From Pseudomonas sp. JAI120 (lineage in GTDB: Bacteria; Pseudomonadota; Gammaproteobacteria; Pseudomonadales; Pseudomonadaceae): a stretch of DNA of 64,000 nt. The notes under the pieces are model-generated. The model was not told where the DNA came from. It worked only from the letters and a program-made list of their open reading frames with translations, and did no database searches. The position numbers were made by a program, and so were the translations under genes. Positions 30,493 to 41,234 of this stretch are shown piece by piece (position 1 is the first letter of the stretch; the number at the start of each line of letters is the position of its first letter). Location: positions 270,675 to 334,674 of the forward strand of contig NZ_JACHCZ010000007.1 of assembly GCF_014207255.1 (NCBI RefSeq). Reading direction: 5' to 3'.

Positions 30493-31362
30493 CTACATCA
30501 ACCCCATCCGCCGGTGTGCACGCTGCACCGAACCATTGCGCATCGCCCAGCGCAACAACGGCGCGCTGCGCTTGACCCCGGCGCGGATCATCTGGCGTTG
30601 CAGCGGGCTCTGGTGCTGATCGAGCAGGGTGCTGGCCCAGTCCGGCAGCAGGTCGATCCCGGCTTGCATCATCAAGGCGCCAAATGGCTTGGCCAGCGTG
30701 CTGGGGGAGGGAGCGTTCAGCAACAGGCGCAGCACTTCGCGGCTGCGCTCGTCGCACAGCAATTGCGGGCGGATATTCTCAAGGTAATCGGAAATTTCCT
30801 GCCGTGAATGCGGCACATGCTGCGCGCCCAGCCGTTCTGCGACGACGGCGATCTCGCTGTAGTAACGGTCCTGATCACGGCCAGAGAGGTGCGGGTTGCG
30901 ATAGCGCAAGTGGGCAGCAAGAAAGTTGCTCACCTCCGCCACATGCACCCAGGTCAGCAGCTCTGGATCGCTGGCCGCGTAAGGCCTCCCGTCCGGGGCA
31001 TGGCCAACCACCTGCAGGTGAATGGTGCGCACTTTTTCGATCAGCCAGTCGGCGTCTTTGCGCGAGCCGAACGTGGTGCCGGAAATGAACTGTGAGGTCC
31101 GCCGCAAACGCCCAAGCATGTCCTGGCGAAAATTCGAATGGTCCCACACGCCAGCCAGGGCCAATGGGTGCAAGGCTTGCAGCATCAAAGCGCTGATGCC
31201 GCCGATGAGCATGCTGCTGAAGTCGCCATGGACTTGCCAGCTGACCGAGTCCGGCCCGAACAGGCCTGGATCGCCCTTGGGGTTTTCCAGGTCCAGTTGG
31301 CCCAGTGACAAGCCGGTGAGGCTCATCAACTGGGTTTCGATACGGCTGCGGATAAATTCCAT
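30493..31362 (-). CDS. MpaB/DUF2236-family putative heme oxygenase
   Basis: A 289-residue protein of the DUF2236 (oxygenase MpaB, latex-clearing protein) family. Supporting features are the GPDSVSWQVHGDFSSMLIGGISALMLQALHPLALAGVWDHS region near 36-76 and a helical body with conserved His/Arg positions. Characterised relatives are b-type heme enzymes, but the reaction here is unknown. It starts 16 bp after the acs stop and is likely in one transcript with acs. Confidence 0.8.
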   Translation of the reverse strand: MEFIRSRIETQLMSLTGLSLGQLDLENPKGDPGLFGPDSVSWQVHGDFSSMLIGGISALMLQALHPLALAGVWDHSNFRQDMLGRLRRTSQFISGTTFGSRKDADWLIEKVRTIHLQVVGHAPDGRPYAASDPELLTWVHVAEVSNFLAAHLRYRNPHLSGRDQDRYYSEIAVVAERLGAQHVPHSRQEISDYLENIRPQLLCDERSREVLRLLLNAPSPSTLAKPFGALMMQAGIDLLPDWASTLLDQHQSPLQRQMIRAGVKRSAPLLRWAMRNGSVQRAHRRMGLM

Positions 31363-31378
31363 GGCGACTCGGGTTTTC

Positions 31379-33316
<1,938 letters not shown>

Positions 33317-33328
33317 GAGCGATCCTTA

Positions 33329-33336
33329 TTCTTGTT
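33329..33336 (-). promoter_or_regulatory. AAnAAnAA (Hfq/Crc-type) motif at the acs ribosome binding site
   Basis: On the minus strand the sequence AACAAGAA lies 13-20 nt before the acs ATG, just upstream of the AAGGAT Shine-Dalgarno and inside an A-rich run. This is the consensus catabolite-activity motif through which Hfq with Crc represses translation in Pseudomonas. Motif seen; repression inferred. Confidence 0.6.
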
Positions 33337-33421
33337 TTTGCGACAAGTCATAAAGATGCACCCTGTATGGAGAGGGTTCAAGGCCAACGTCCAAACGGAC
33401 GTTGGCCTTGCGGTACCTGCA

Positions 33422-35086
33422 TCAGCCGCGGTGACGACCGCGGAAGTAGTTGATCAGGCCCTGGGTCGAAGCGTCTTCGGCCAAGGTTTCTTCGGCGCCG
33501 GTGAGGCGATTGTATACGCCCTTGCCCAGCTCCTTGCCCAGCTCCACGCCCCATTGGTCGAAGGCATTTATGCCCCAGATCACGCTTTGCACGAACACTT
33601 TATGTTCATACATGGCAACCAGGGCGCCCAAGCGACGCGGGCTGATGCGTTCAACCACGAGCGTGTTGCTCGGACGGTTGCCCGGGATCACCTTGTGCGG
33701 TGCCAGCTTCTGCACTTCGTCTTCCGGGATGCCCTTGTCGCGCAGCTCGGCTTCGGCTTCGCTGCGGGTCTTGCCGAGCATCAGTGCTTGGCTTTGGGAC
33801 AGGCAGTTGGCGTACAGCCATTGATGGTGGTCGGACACCGGGTTGAAGCTGACGATCGGCACGATGAAGTCGGCCGGGATCAGTTGGGTACCTTGGTGCA
33901 GCAACTGGTGATAAGCATGTTGGCCGTTGCAGCCGACGCCACCCCAGATTACTGGGCCGGTGTCGGTGGACACCGGTTTGCCGTCCTGGCGCACGCTTTT
34001 GCCGTTGGATTCCATGTCCAGCTGCTGCAAGTGCTTGGTGATGTTACGCAGGTAGTGGTCGTACGGCAGGATCGCATGGCTCTGCGCACCCCAGAAGTTG
34101 CCGTACCACACGCCCAGCAGGCCCAGCAGCACCGGCATGTTCTGTTCGAACGGCGCGTTCTGGAAATGCTGGTCCATGGTGTAGGCACCGGACAGCAGTT
34201 CCTTGAAGTTGGACATGCCGATGGCCAGGGCGATTGGCAGGCCGATGGCCGACCACAACGAATAACGGCCACCTACCCAGTCCCACATCGGGAAGATGTT
34301 TTCTTCGCGGATACCGAAGGCCACGGCGGCCGCGTTGTTGCTCGACACGGCGATAAAGTGGCGGTACAGCTCGGCTTCCGAGCCACCCTGAGCCAGGTAC
34401 CAGGCGCGGGCGGCCTGGGCGTTTTTCAGGGTTTCCAGGGTGTTGAAGGATTTCGACGAGACGATAAACAGCGTGGTCTCGGCGCGCAGCTTCATGGTCA
34501 GTTCGTGGAACTCACTGCCATCGATATTCGCCAGGTAGTGGCAGCGCACGCCTTTATGGGCGTAGGACAGCAGCGCTTCAGAGACCAGCTCCGGGCCGAG
34601 GAACGAGCCACCGATGCCGATGTTCACCACGTCGGTGATCGGCTTCTCGGTGTAGCCACGCCACAGGCCGTCGTGGATGCGGCCGACCAGATCGGTGATC
34701 TGGTTCAGCACTTTATGCACGTCCGGCATGATGTTCACGCCGTTGACCGACAGCTTGTCGCCCACCGGGCGGCGCAGGGCCGTATGCAGGGCAGGGCGGC
34801 CTTCGGAAGAGTTGACCGGCTCGCCGGCGTACAGTGCGTCGATCGCGCCTTTGAGGTTCACTTCCTTGGCAAGGCCCACCAGCAGGTCGCGGGTCTCGCT
34901 GGTGATCAGGTTTTTCGAGTAATCGAGGAAAAGTCCGCAGCTGCTCAAGGTGAATTGGGAAAAGCGCTGGGGATCGGCATTGAACGCTTCGCGCATGCTG
35001 AAATCCTGCATGGCTTGGCGATGTTGATTGAGCGCTTGCCAGGCGGGCAGAGCGGTAACGTCATGAGGGGTGCGGTAGTACGCCAT
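33422..35086 (-). CDS. pgi: Glucose-6-phosphate isomerase
   Basis: Interconverts glucose-6-phosphate and fructose-6-phosphate. The 554-residue enzyme has the PGI signatures DWVGGRYSLWSAIGLPIAL (about 273-291) and the C-terminal SVIWGINAFDQWGVELGK, plus the SKSF and HFIAVS sugar-phosphate regions. I chose ATG 35086 (MAYYRTPHDVT), the conserved N-terminus, over the 20-residue extension to 35146. Confidence 0.97.
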   Translation of the reverse strand: MAYYRTPHDVTALPAWQALNQHRQAMQDFSMREAFNADPQRFSQFTLSSCGLFLDYSKNLITSETRDLLVGLAKEVNLKGAIDALYAGEPVNSSEGRPALHTALRRPVGDKLSVNGVNIMPDVHKVLNQITDLVGRIHDGLWRGYTEKPITDVVNIGIGGSFLGPELVSEALLSYAHKGVRCHYLANIDGSEFHELTMKLRAETTLFIVSSKSFNTLETLKNAQAARAWYLAQGGSEAELYRHFIAVSSNNAAAVAFGIREENIFPMWDWVGGRYSLWSAIGLPIALAIGMSNFKELLSGAYTMDQHFQNAPFEQNMPVLLGLLGVWYGNFWGAQSHAILPYDHYLRNITKHLQQLDMESNGKSVRQDGKPVSTDTGPVIWGGVGCNGQHAYHQLLHQGTQLIPADFIVPIVSFNPVSDHHQWLYANCLSQSQALMLGKTRSEAEAELRDKGIPEDEVQKLAPHKVIPGNRPSNTLVVERISPRRLGALVAMYEHKVFVQSVIWGINAFDQWGVELGKELGKGVYNRLTGAEETLAEDASTQGLINYFRGRHRG

Positions 35087-35309
35087 CGCTGCGGGTTTCC
35101 TTTTATTACGGGGACTGCCTTTAGGACACTTCAAAGCCCGGAACATCCAGTCTTATCTCAAGGATTGGGTTCCAGACAGCGCTAACCATAGCGCAGGGCG
35201 ATTACATTAAACCTAGCGTGTCGATATGTCTTGGCTTTGTCTGCGCTGTGGCCGGTACTTTTTTATACCGGCACAGCGATCAGGGCAATCGGCGGGGTGT
35301 TCAGAGGGG

Positions 35310-36161
35310 TCAGTTGAGGTTCAGATGCAGGTTGTCGATCAGGCGGGTCGTGCCTAGAAAGGCTGCCACCAGAATCACAATATCCCGATCCTCCGCCGTA
35401 GCGGTCCGCAGGTGCACGCCCTGGCGCACTTCGAGGTAGTCCAGGCGCAACCCGGCCGCCTCTATCTGCTGCACCTGTTCGGCACGCAGTCTGGCGAAGT
35501 CGTGATCACCGCTTTTGATGGCTGCGGCAATCTGGCTGAGGCTGCGGTACAGCACCGGTGCGATCGCACGTTCTTCTCTGCTGAGAAAACCGTTGCGCGA
35601 GGACAGCGCCAGGCCATCATCGGCGCGTACGGTGGGCTCGCCAATGATCTGGATCGGCATGTTCAGGTCATGGACCATGGCGCGAATCACGGCCAGTTGC
35701 TGGTAGTCCTTCTGGCCAAATACAGCCATGTCTGGCTGGACCATGTTGAACAATTTGCTGACCACCGTCGCCACACCTTCGAAATGCCCGGGACGGCTGG
35801 CGCCGCACAAACCTTCGGACAACTGCGGGACGCTGACACGGGTCTGGCCGGTCATGCCGCCGGGGTACATCTCCTCGACGGTCGGCGCGAACAGCAGGTT
35901 GCAGCCGGCCTGCAAGAGCTTTTCCTGGTCGGCGGCCAAGGTGCGAGGGTACTTGTCCAGGTCTTCGCCGGCGCCAAATTGCAGCGGGTTGACGAAAATA
36001 CTCGCAACGACAAAGTCCGCCTGTTGCACAGCCTTGCTGACCAGGCTGGCATGGCCGCTGTGCAGGTTGCCCATGGTGGGCACGAAGCCGATGCGTTTGC
36101 CTGCTTTGCGGGCGTGGGCGACGGCGGCTCTGAGTTCGCGTACGGTTTTTACGGTGTTCAT
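35310..36161 (-). CDS. panC: Pantothenate synthetase PanC
   Basis: ATP-dependent condensation of pantoate and beta-alanine to pantothenate (CoA precursor). The 283-residue protein has FVPTMGNLHSGHASLV (adenylate HIGH-type motif about 26-41), GQKDYQQLAVIR and the KMSKS-like LSSRNGFLS. Its start overlaps the panB stop by 4 bp, indicating translational coupling. Confidence 0.97.
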   Translation of the reverse strand: MNTVKTVRELRAAVAHARKAGKRIGFVPTMGNLHSGHASLVSKAVQQADFVVASIFVNPLQFGAGEDLDKYPRTLAADQEKLLQAGCNLLFAPTVEEMYPGGMTGQTRVSVPQLSEGLCGASRPGHFEGVATVVSKLFNMVQPDMAVFGQKDYQQLAVIRAMVHDLNMPIQIIGEPTVRADDGLALSSRNGFLSREERAIAPVLYRSLSQIAAAIKSGDHDFARLRAEQVQQIEAAGLRLDYLEVRQGVHLRTATAEDRDIVILVAAFLGTTRLIDNLHLNLN

Positions 36162-36958
36162 GCAGAGAATCCGTGTTCGGCGCCTGGGAAGGTCACGCCT
36201 TTGACTTCGGCGACGTAGGCACTCAATGCGGCGTGGATGCTGTCCTGCCCAGTCATGAAGTTCTTCACGAACTTTGGCACGCGGCCGGTAATCGACAGGC
36301 CGAGCATGTCGTGCAGTACCAGCACCTGGCCGTCGGTGGCCGAGCCTGCGCCAATGCCGATCACCGGCACCTTAACAGCCTGGGTGATTTCTGCTGCGAG
36401 TTCGCTGGGCACGCATTCGAGCAGGATCATCGCAACGCCCGCCTGTTCCAGGGCGATGGCATCGGCACGCATCTGGCGCGCCTGGGCTTCGTTGCGGCCT
36501 TGTACCTTGTACCCGCCGAGGATGTTCACGGACTGTGGCGTAAGGCCCATATGCGCACAGACTGGCACGCCGCGTTCAGCCAGCAGGCGAATCGACTCGG
36601 CGAGCCATACGGCGCCCTCGACTTTGACCATGTGCGCACCGGCACGCATCAGTTTGCCGGCGTTCAGGAAGGTCTGCTCGACGGTGGCGTAATCCATGAA
36701 AGGCAGGTCGGCGATGATAAATGCGCCGTCGTTGCCGCGCTTGACGCTGGCGGTGTGGTAGGCCAGTTCATCGGTGGTGACGGGCAGGGTGCTGTCATTC
36801 CCTTGAAGGACCATGCCCAGTGAATCGCCCACCAGCAACACTTCAACCCCGGCCTGGCAACTGGCGTGGGCGAAGGTGGCGTCATAGCAGGTCAGCATGG
36901 TGATTTTTTCACCTTTGAGCTTGAGGCTCTGCAAGGTGGTCAGGGTAATGTCTGGCAT
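36158..36958 (-). CDS. panB: 3-methyl-2-oxobutanoate hydroxymethyltransferase PanB
   Basis: Transfers a hydroxymethyl group from methylenetetrahydrofolate to ketoisovalerate, first step of pantothenate synthesis. The 266-residue TIM barrel has TCYDATFA, VGDSLGMVLQG (about 43-53), the catalytic glutamate region LLECVPSELA and IGIGAGSATDGQVLV. It forms the panBC pair and depends on folate made partly by the neighbouring folK. Confidence 0.97.
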   Translation of the reverse strand: MPDITLTTLQSLKLKGEKITMLTCYDATFAHASCQAGVEVLLVGDSLGMVLQGNDSTLPVTTDELAYHTASVKRGNDGAFIIADLPFMDYATVEQTFLNAGKLMRAGAHMVKVEGAVWLAESIRLLAERGVPVCAHMGLTPQSVNILGGYKVQGRNEAQARQMRADAIALEQAGVAMILLECVPSELAAEITQAVKVPVIGIGAGSATDGQVLVLHDMLGLSITGRVPKFVKNFMTGQDSIHAALSAYVAEVKGVTFPGAEHGFSA

Positions 36959-37135
36959 GAAAAGGGTCCTCGTTCAGGCGCTTGGAAACAGCGAGTTACG
37001 CGCGTGAGTCTTCGTTTATTCAGGCGCACTGTCTTGAGAGCAGTGCTTATAAGGCCTGGATTGCGCCCTTCAGCGCCGGGTTGGCGGCAGCGGGACGCCT
37101 ATAGTCGTGAGGAGGACACGGGAAGTCAATTGGAT

Positions 37136-37176
37136 GTGTTACCGCATTGTTACGATGGCGGTGTTACCGCTGTTAC
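37136..37176. repeat. Four TGTTAC motifs in a tandem repeat
   Basis: TGTTAC occurs at 37137, 37148, 37162 and 37171; the block GTGTTACCGC recurs exactly 25 bp apart (37136 and 37161). It lies in the 214-bp folK-panB gap and touches the folK stop. The same hexamer forms the dyad ahead of crcZ. Purpose unknown. Confidence 0.6.
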
Positions 37177-37670
37177 TGACGCGATTCAGCAACAGGGAGC
37201 CGTTCCAGGCCGACAAACGGGCAGGCTTCAAGTAGGGCGCTGAGGCGTTTGCCATCCGGCAACTGCAATGCGGCAGGCGCCAGCTCGGCCAGTGGATACA
37301 GCACAAACGCACGCAGGTGCATCTGGTAGTGAGGCACCTTCAGGCGCGGCTCGTCGATCAGGCGATCGCCAAACAGCAGAATGTCCAGGTCAAGGGTGCG
37401 AGGGCCCCAACGTTCCAGGCGCTCGCGGCCTTGGTCGTTTTCGATGGCTTGCAGCGCATCCAGCAACTCAAGTGGCGCAAGGCTGCTGTCCAGGGCGGCA
37501 ACCGCATTGGTGTAGCGCGGTTGGCCCGGGAGCAGGGAATCACTTTGGTAAAAGGCGGACACACCCGCGACGCAGGTGTCTGGCAATTGCGCCAGCGCTT
37601 CGATAGCGCTGCGCAATTGCTGGTCCGGGGCCGCCAGGTTGCTCCCCATGCCGATGTAGATGCGTTCCAC
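37173..37670 (-). CDS. folK: 2-amino-4-hydroxy-6-hydroxymethyldihydropteridine pyrophosphokinase FolK
   Basis: Adds pyrophosphate to hydroxymethyldihydropterin, the step before FolP. The 165-residue protein has GMGSNLAAPDQQL, ALDSSLAPLELLDALQAIE and the hallmark RWGPRTLDLDILLFGD with metal-binding aspartates (about 87-102). It begins 2 bp after the pcnB stop and is co-transcribed with it, as in many gammaproteobacteria. Confidence 0.97.
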   Translation of the reverse strand: MERIYIGMGSNLAAPDQQLRSAIEALAQLPDTCVAGVSAFYQSDSLLPGQPRYTNAVAALDSSLAPLELLDALQAIENDQGRERLERWGPRTLDLDILLFGDRLIDEPRLKVPHYQMHLRAFVLYPLAELAPAALQLPDGKRLSALLEACPFVGLERLPVAESRQ

Positions 37671-37672
37671 GT

Positions 37673-39076
37673 TTATTCGCCCGCAGCGCCAGAGGCATCC
37701 GCCGCACTGCGTTTGCGCTTGGTGCCGCTGCGACGACGCTTTTTCGGACCAGCCCCTTCGCCGTCACCCTTGCTGCCGAGGTCGCGAATCATGTCGCGGC
37801 GTTGGCTGTCATTGGCATCCTGATAGTCGGTCCACCATTCGCCCAGGCCGTCGGTCTGCTCACCGGCGCTTTCGCGCAGCAGCAGGAAGTCGTAACCGGC
37901 GCGGAAGCGTGGGTTGTCCAGCAGCAGGTCGGCGCGCTTGCCGCTGCGGCGGGGCAGGCGTTCCTGCATGTCCCAGATCTCGCGGATCGGCAGGGTGAAA
38001 CGTTTCGGGATAGCGATGCGCTGGCACTGTTCGGCGATCAGCTCGTGAGCGGCTTCCTGCATGGCCGGGATAGGCGGCATGCCACGGTCCTGCAGGCGCA
38101 GTACGCGTTTGGGCAGGGCCGGCCACAACAGGGCGGCAAACAGGAATGCCGGTGTTACCGGTTTGTTCTGCTTGATGCGCAGGTCGGTGTTGATCAGCGC
38201 TTCGCTGATCAACGTGTGGGTATAGGTTGGGTTGTGTTCCAGTGCTTCGGCACTGGCCGGGAACAGTGGGTCGAACAACTGCAGGTCGACCAGCATTTCG
38301 AACGTGTCGGCGGCGTAGCCCGAGAGGAACAGCTTGAGCACTTCTTCGAACAGACGCGCGGATGGGATTTCCCGCAGCATCGGTGCCAGCTCGCGTATCG
38401 GTGCGGCGGTGTGTTTCTCGATACCGAAGTTGAGCTTGGCGGCGAAGCGCACGGCTCGCAGCATGCGCACCGGATCTTCCTGATAGCGCTGCGTCGGGTC
38501 GCCGATCAGGCGGATCAGGTTATTGCGGATGTCGTGTACGCCATTGGCGTAATCGAGGATGCGTTCGCTGACCGGATCGTAATAGAGGGCATTGATGGTG
38601 AAGTCGCGGCGCTGCGCGTCCTCTTCCAGGGTGCCGTAGACGTTGTCGCGCAGGATGCGCCCGCTCTCGTTGCGGGAAGACTGATTGGTGTCTTCCTCTT
38701 CATCGTTTTGCGGATGGCCGGCACGGAAGGTCGCGACCTCGATGATTTCGCGACCAAAGTGGATGTGCACCAGCTTGAAGCGGCGGCCGATGATTCGCGC
38801 ATTGCGAAACTCGGCACGCACTTGCTCAGGCGTAGCGCTGGTGGCGACGTCGAAATCCTTGGGCGTGATATTGAGCAGCATGTCGCGTACACAACCACCT
38901 ACCAGGTAGGCCTGGTAACCGGCGTTCTGCAACCGTTCGACGATATTCACCGCATAACGGCTGAATTGAGCGCGCTGCAACGAATGCTGGCTGCTGTTGA
39001 GCACTTCAGGCGTGCTGCGTTTGTGTTGCGTACGACGCAAGGGAGAACGGAATGACTGGAACAACTTCTTCAGCAT
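37673..39076 (-). CDS. pcnB: Poly(A) polymerase PcnB
   Basis: Adds 3' poly(A) tails that speed RNA decay; acts with PNPase. The 467-residue class II nucleotidyltransferase has the VGGCVRDMLLNITPKDFDVATSATPEQ signature (DxD metal site about 79-81), the arginine-rich KRRRSGTKRKRS tail and RRDFTINALYYD. I use ATG 39076 (MLKKLFQSF); a GTG at 39085 is also in frame. It lies 138 bp beyond the end of crcZ. Confidence 0.95.
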   Translation of the reverse strand: MLKKLFQSFRSPLRRTQHKRSTPEVLNSSQHSLQRAQFSRYAVNIVERLQNAGYQAYLVGGCVRDMLLNITPKDFDVATSATPEQVRAEFRNARIIGRRFKLVHIHFGREIIEVATFRAGHPQNDEEEDTNQSSRNESGRILRDNVYGTLEEDAQRRDFTINALYYDPVSERILDYANGVHDIRNNLIRLIGDPTQRYQEDPVRMLRAVRFAAKLNFGIEKHTAAPIRELAPMLREIPSARLFEEVLKLFLSGYAADTFEMLVDLQLFDPLFPASAEALEHNPTYTHTLISEALINTDLRIKQNKPVTPAFLFAALLWPALPKRVLRLQDRGMPPIPAMQEAAHELIAEQCQRIAIPKRFTLPIREIWDMQERLPRRSGKRADLLLDNPRFRAGYDFLLLRESAGEQTDGLGEWWTDYQDANDSQRRDMIRDLGSKGDGEGAGPKKRRRSGTKRKRSAADASGAAGE

Positions 39077-39213
39077 GGGATGCACTGTTTGAAGGAATGT
39101 TCGGCCATAACGAAGAATGACCGCATGATGGGCGGGGATTCTAGCATTTAGTCAGGGGATGGTGTAGGAACAAGCTTCGGCGTTGCACCATAAGCCTTAA
39201 ATCGTCAAATCCT

Positions 39214-39581
39214 GGAAACTACAAGGGGAGCCGAAGCTCCCCCAGAAGTAGTTGCATGCTCTATTTTTATTATTGGTTTCGGGCTTCTTGTTTTTGTTGA
39301 TCGCCCTCGCCATGAAGCTTCACCTTCATGACACTCCCAATCGGGAGTTAAGAGCAAACGGATTGCTTTGGTCGCTGTGTTGCTGATCTACGATCCAACC
39401 AGTTCAGGCTCTGCCTTAGGGCAGTTTTTGTTGTTCTCGGCCTGGTTGCGGGGCAAGCCCCAAATGCAACGCCTCTCCAAAAGAATCAGTTAGCTGCGCC
39501 TCCGCCGTGTTGTTTTTGTTATGCGTGAGTCGATTCGTTTTATTTTTATTGTCTTGTACAAAGCTTGTTATTGTTTTTGTA
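39214..39581 (-). ncRNA. crcZ: CrcZ regulatory RNA
   Basis: An sRNA that titrates Hfq/Crc and so relieves catabolite repression. It lies between cbrB and pcnB, the conserved crcZ locus. On the minus strand the predicted transcript (about 368 nt) starts near 39581, 12 nt after a sigma-54 -12 element, and ends at a TTCG hairpin. It contains six A-rich AAnAAnAA-type stretches (plus-strand complements at about 39566-39580, 39536-39555, 39509-39522, 39424-39436, 39284-39300, 39261-39275). No protein-coding frame is convincing. Ends are predicted to within a few bases. Confidence 0.9.
39225..39242 (-). terminator. crcZ terminator hairpin
   Basis: GGGGAGC-TTCG-GCTCCCC on the minus strand, followed by TTGTAGTTT. 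A moderate T-tail; placed exactly at the expected 3' end of crcZ. Confidence 0.75.
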
Positions 39582-39591
39582 CTAAGCATAT

Positions 39592-39608
39592 AGCAGGGTG
39601 CGTGCCAA
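39592..39608 (-). promoter_or_regulatory. Sigma-54 promoter of crcZ
   Basis: On the minus strand TTGGCACG-N4-CTGCT, with GG-N10-GC spacing: a perfect -24 element and a -12 element with one mismatch. It sits downstream of the cbrB terminator, so crcZ is transcribed separately from cbrAB and depends on RpoN and, by family knowledge, CbrB. Confidence 0.88.
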
Positions 39609-39666
39609 CTTTTGCTCCGCCCAGTAAAACCGGGGGTTTGAGGTGGTTTCGGGTTTTTGACGGGCG

Positions 39667-39706
39667 AAAAAAAGCCGGGGCTTCGTTACCGTAAGCCCCG
39701 GCTTTT
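39667..39706 (-). terminator. Rho-independent terminator of cbrB
   Basis: AAGCCGGGGCTT and its complement form a 12-bp stem with a 9-nt loop, followed on the minus strand by a run of seven T. It ends the cbrXAB transcript about 66 nt after the cbrB stop. Confidence 0.92.
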
Positions 39707-39731
39707 GTTACGCGAAATATCCGCGGTAACA
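39706..39731. promoter_or_regulatory. Candidate CbrB upstream activator site
   Basis: A perfect dyad TGTTAC-N14-GTAACA whose centre lies about 137 bp upstream of the predicted crcZ start, the usual distance for a sigma-54 enhancer. A further TGTTAC half-site is at 39751-39756. CbrB is the expected binder from family knowledge; the site itself is an inference. Confidence 0.7.
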
Positions 39732-39772
39732 GTTTTTTCACATCTGAGGGTGTTACCTCTGGGGGCCCGCCC

Positions 39773-41212
39773 TCAGCTTTCGCTGGCAACCCCGGTCTTG
39801 CGCCGTGGAATGCCCAGGCGCTGGCGGCGTTCCCACAGGCACTTACGGCTCACGCCCAGCTTGCGGGCCAGCTCGGTCTCGGTCATGTGGTCCTGATGCT
39901 CAAGGACGAAATGCTGGAAGTAGTCTTCCAGTGACAAATCTTCCGTCGGCTCATGGCTGGTATTGCTACCGCCGCCCGGTGTCGGGGCCAGGCCGATGAA
40001 GTCGTCATCCTCCAAGTCGCTGAGTTCGATATCGATACCCAGCAGTTCGGCAGAAATTTCCGGGCTCTCCGACAGGATCACCGCACGTTCGACCGCATTC
40101 TCCAGTTCTCGCACGTTACCCGGCCACGAGTAATGCCGAATCGCCTGCTCGGCGTCGGGCGCGAACGTCAGGTCGGTACGGTTGATACGTGCACTCTGGC
40201 GCAGCAGGAATGCGTTGGCGATCTCATTCACGTCGGCGCCGCGCTCACGCAGGGCCGGCAGCTTGAGGGCAATTACGTGCAGGCGGTAATACAAGTCTTC
40301 ACGGAACTGGCCGATCTTGGCCAGGCTCTTGAGGTCGCGGTGGGTTGCCGCGATCAAGCGCACGTCGACCTTCTGCGATTGGACTGAACCCACACGGCGA
40401 ATTTCGCCTTCCTGGAGCACGCGCAGCAATCGTGCCTGTGCTTCGAGTGGGAGTTCGCCGATCTCATCAAGAAACAGCGTACCGCCGTCCGCCGCTTCCA
40501 CCAGGCCCGCACGCCCGGCACTGGCGCCGGTAAACGCGCCTTTTTCGTGGCCGAACAATTCGGACTCAATCAGGGATTCGGGGATCGCTGCGCAGTTCAC
40601 CGAAATCATCGGTGCCTTGGCGCGCTTGGACAAATTGTGCAGGGCGCGGGCCACCAGTTCTTTACCGGTGCCTGACTCGCCCTGGATCAATACATTGGAG
40701 TCGGTCGGCGCGACTTTACGGATCTTGCTGTACAAATCCTGCATTGGCGGGCAGGAGCCGATGATGCCGATCTCGCCGTTACTGTTGTCGACACCCGGTT
40801 TGTCGGCGCCGTTGGTCGCTTTGCCGGCGGGACGTTGTTCGGCCTGCACGCTGATGGCTGACTGGCGATCACGCAGGATGCGGGCCACGGCCTGGAGCAT
40901 TTCATCGTGGTCGAAAGGCTTGGCGATGTAGTCCACCGCGCCCATCTTCATGGAGTCCACCGCCGAGCGCAGGCTGGCGTAGCTGGTCATGATCAGCACC
41001 GGAGTGCCCTGGCCAAGCTTGATCAACTCGGTGCCCGGCGCGCCAGGCAGGCGCAGGTCGCTGACAATCAGGTCGAACGTGGGGATGCTGAAACGCTCTT
41101 GTGCTTCCTGCACCGAGCCGGCTTCGCTGACCTGGTACTGATTACGTTCAAGCAGGCGACGCAAGGCAGAGCGGATAATGGTTTCGTCTTCGACGATCAA
41201 AATGTGCGGCAT
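39773..41212 (-). CDS. cbrB: Sigma-54-dependent response regulator CbrB
   Basis: NtrC-family activator controlling carbon and nitrogen source use. The 479-residue protein has a receiver domain with D52 as phosphoacceptor and the KPF lysine near 102, a AAA+ domain with Walker A GESGTGKE, the GAFTGA sigma-54 contact loop and SWPGNVRELENAVERA, and a Fis-type helix-turn-helix ending near 475 (MTETELARKLGVSRKCLWERRQRLG). It lies 22 bp after cbrA and directly upstream of its main target crcZ. Confidence 0.96.
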   Translation of the reverse strand: MPHILIVEDETIIRSALRRLLERNQYQVSEAGSVQEAQERFSIPTFDLIVSDLRLPGAPGTELIKLGQGTPVLIMTSYASLRSAVDSMKMGAVDYIAKPFDHDEMLQAVARILRDRQSAISVQAEQRPAGKATNGADKPGVDNSNGEIGIIGSCPPMQDLYSKIRKVAPTDSNVLIQGESGTGKELVARALHNLSKRAKAPMISVNCAAIPESLIESELFGHEKGAFTGASAGRAGLVEAADGGTLFLDEIGELPLEAQARLLRVLQEGEIRRVGSVQSQKVDVRLIAATHRDLKSLAKIGQFREDLYYRLHVIALKLPALRERGADVNEIANAFLLRQSARINRTDLTFAPDAEQAIRHYSWPGNVRELENAVERAVILSESPEISAELLGIDIELSDLEDDDFIGLAPTPGGGSNTSHEPTEDLSLEDYFQHFVLEHQDHMTETELARKLGVSRKCLWERRQRLGIPRRKTGVASES

Positions 41213-41234
41213 TGATTCAATTCTCTCGACGGTC

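Noticed and set aside
37802..39055. 417-codon plus-strand frame opposite pcnB
   Set aside because: Antisense shadow; pcnB is conserved over the interval.
39568..39789. 73-codon minus-strand frame over the crcZ promoter
   Set aside because: It crosses the cbrB terminator and sigma-54 promoter, which are better supported; peptide shows no similarity I recognise.
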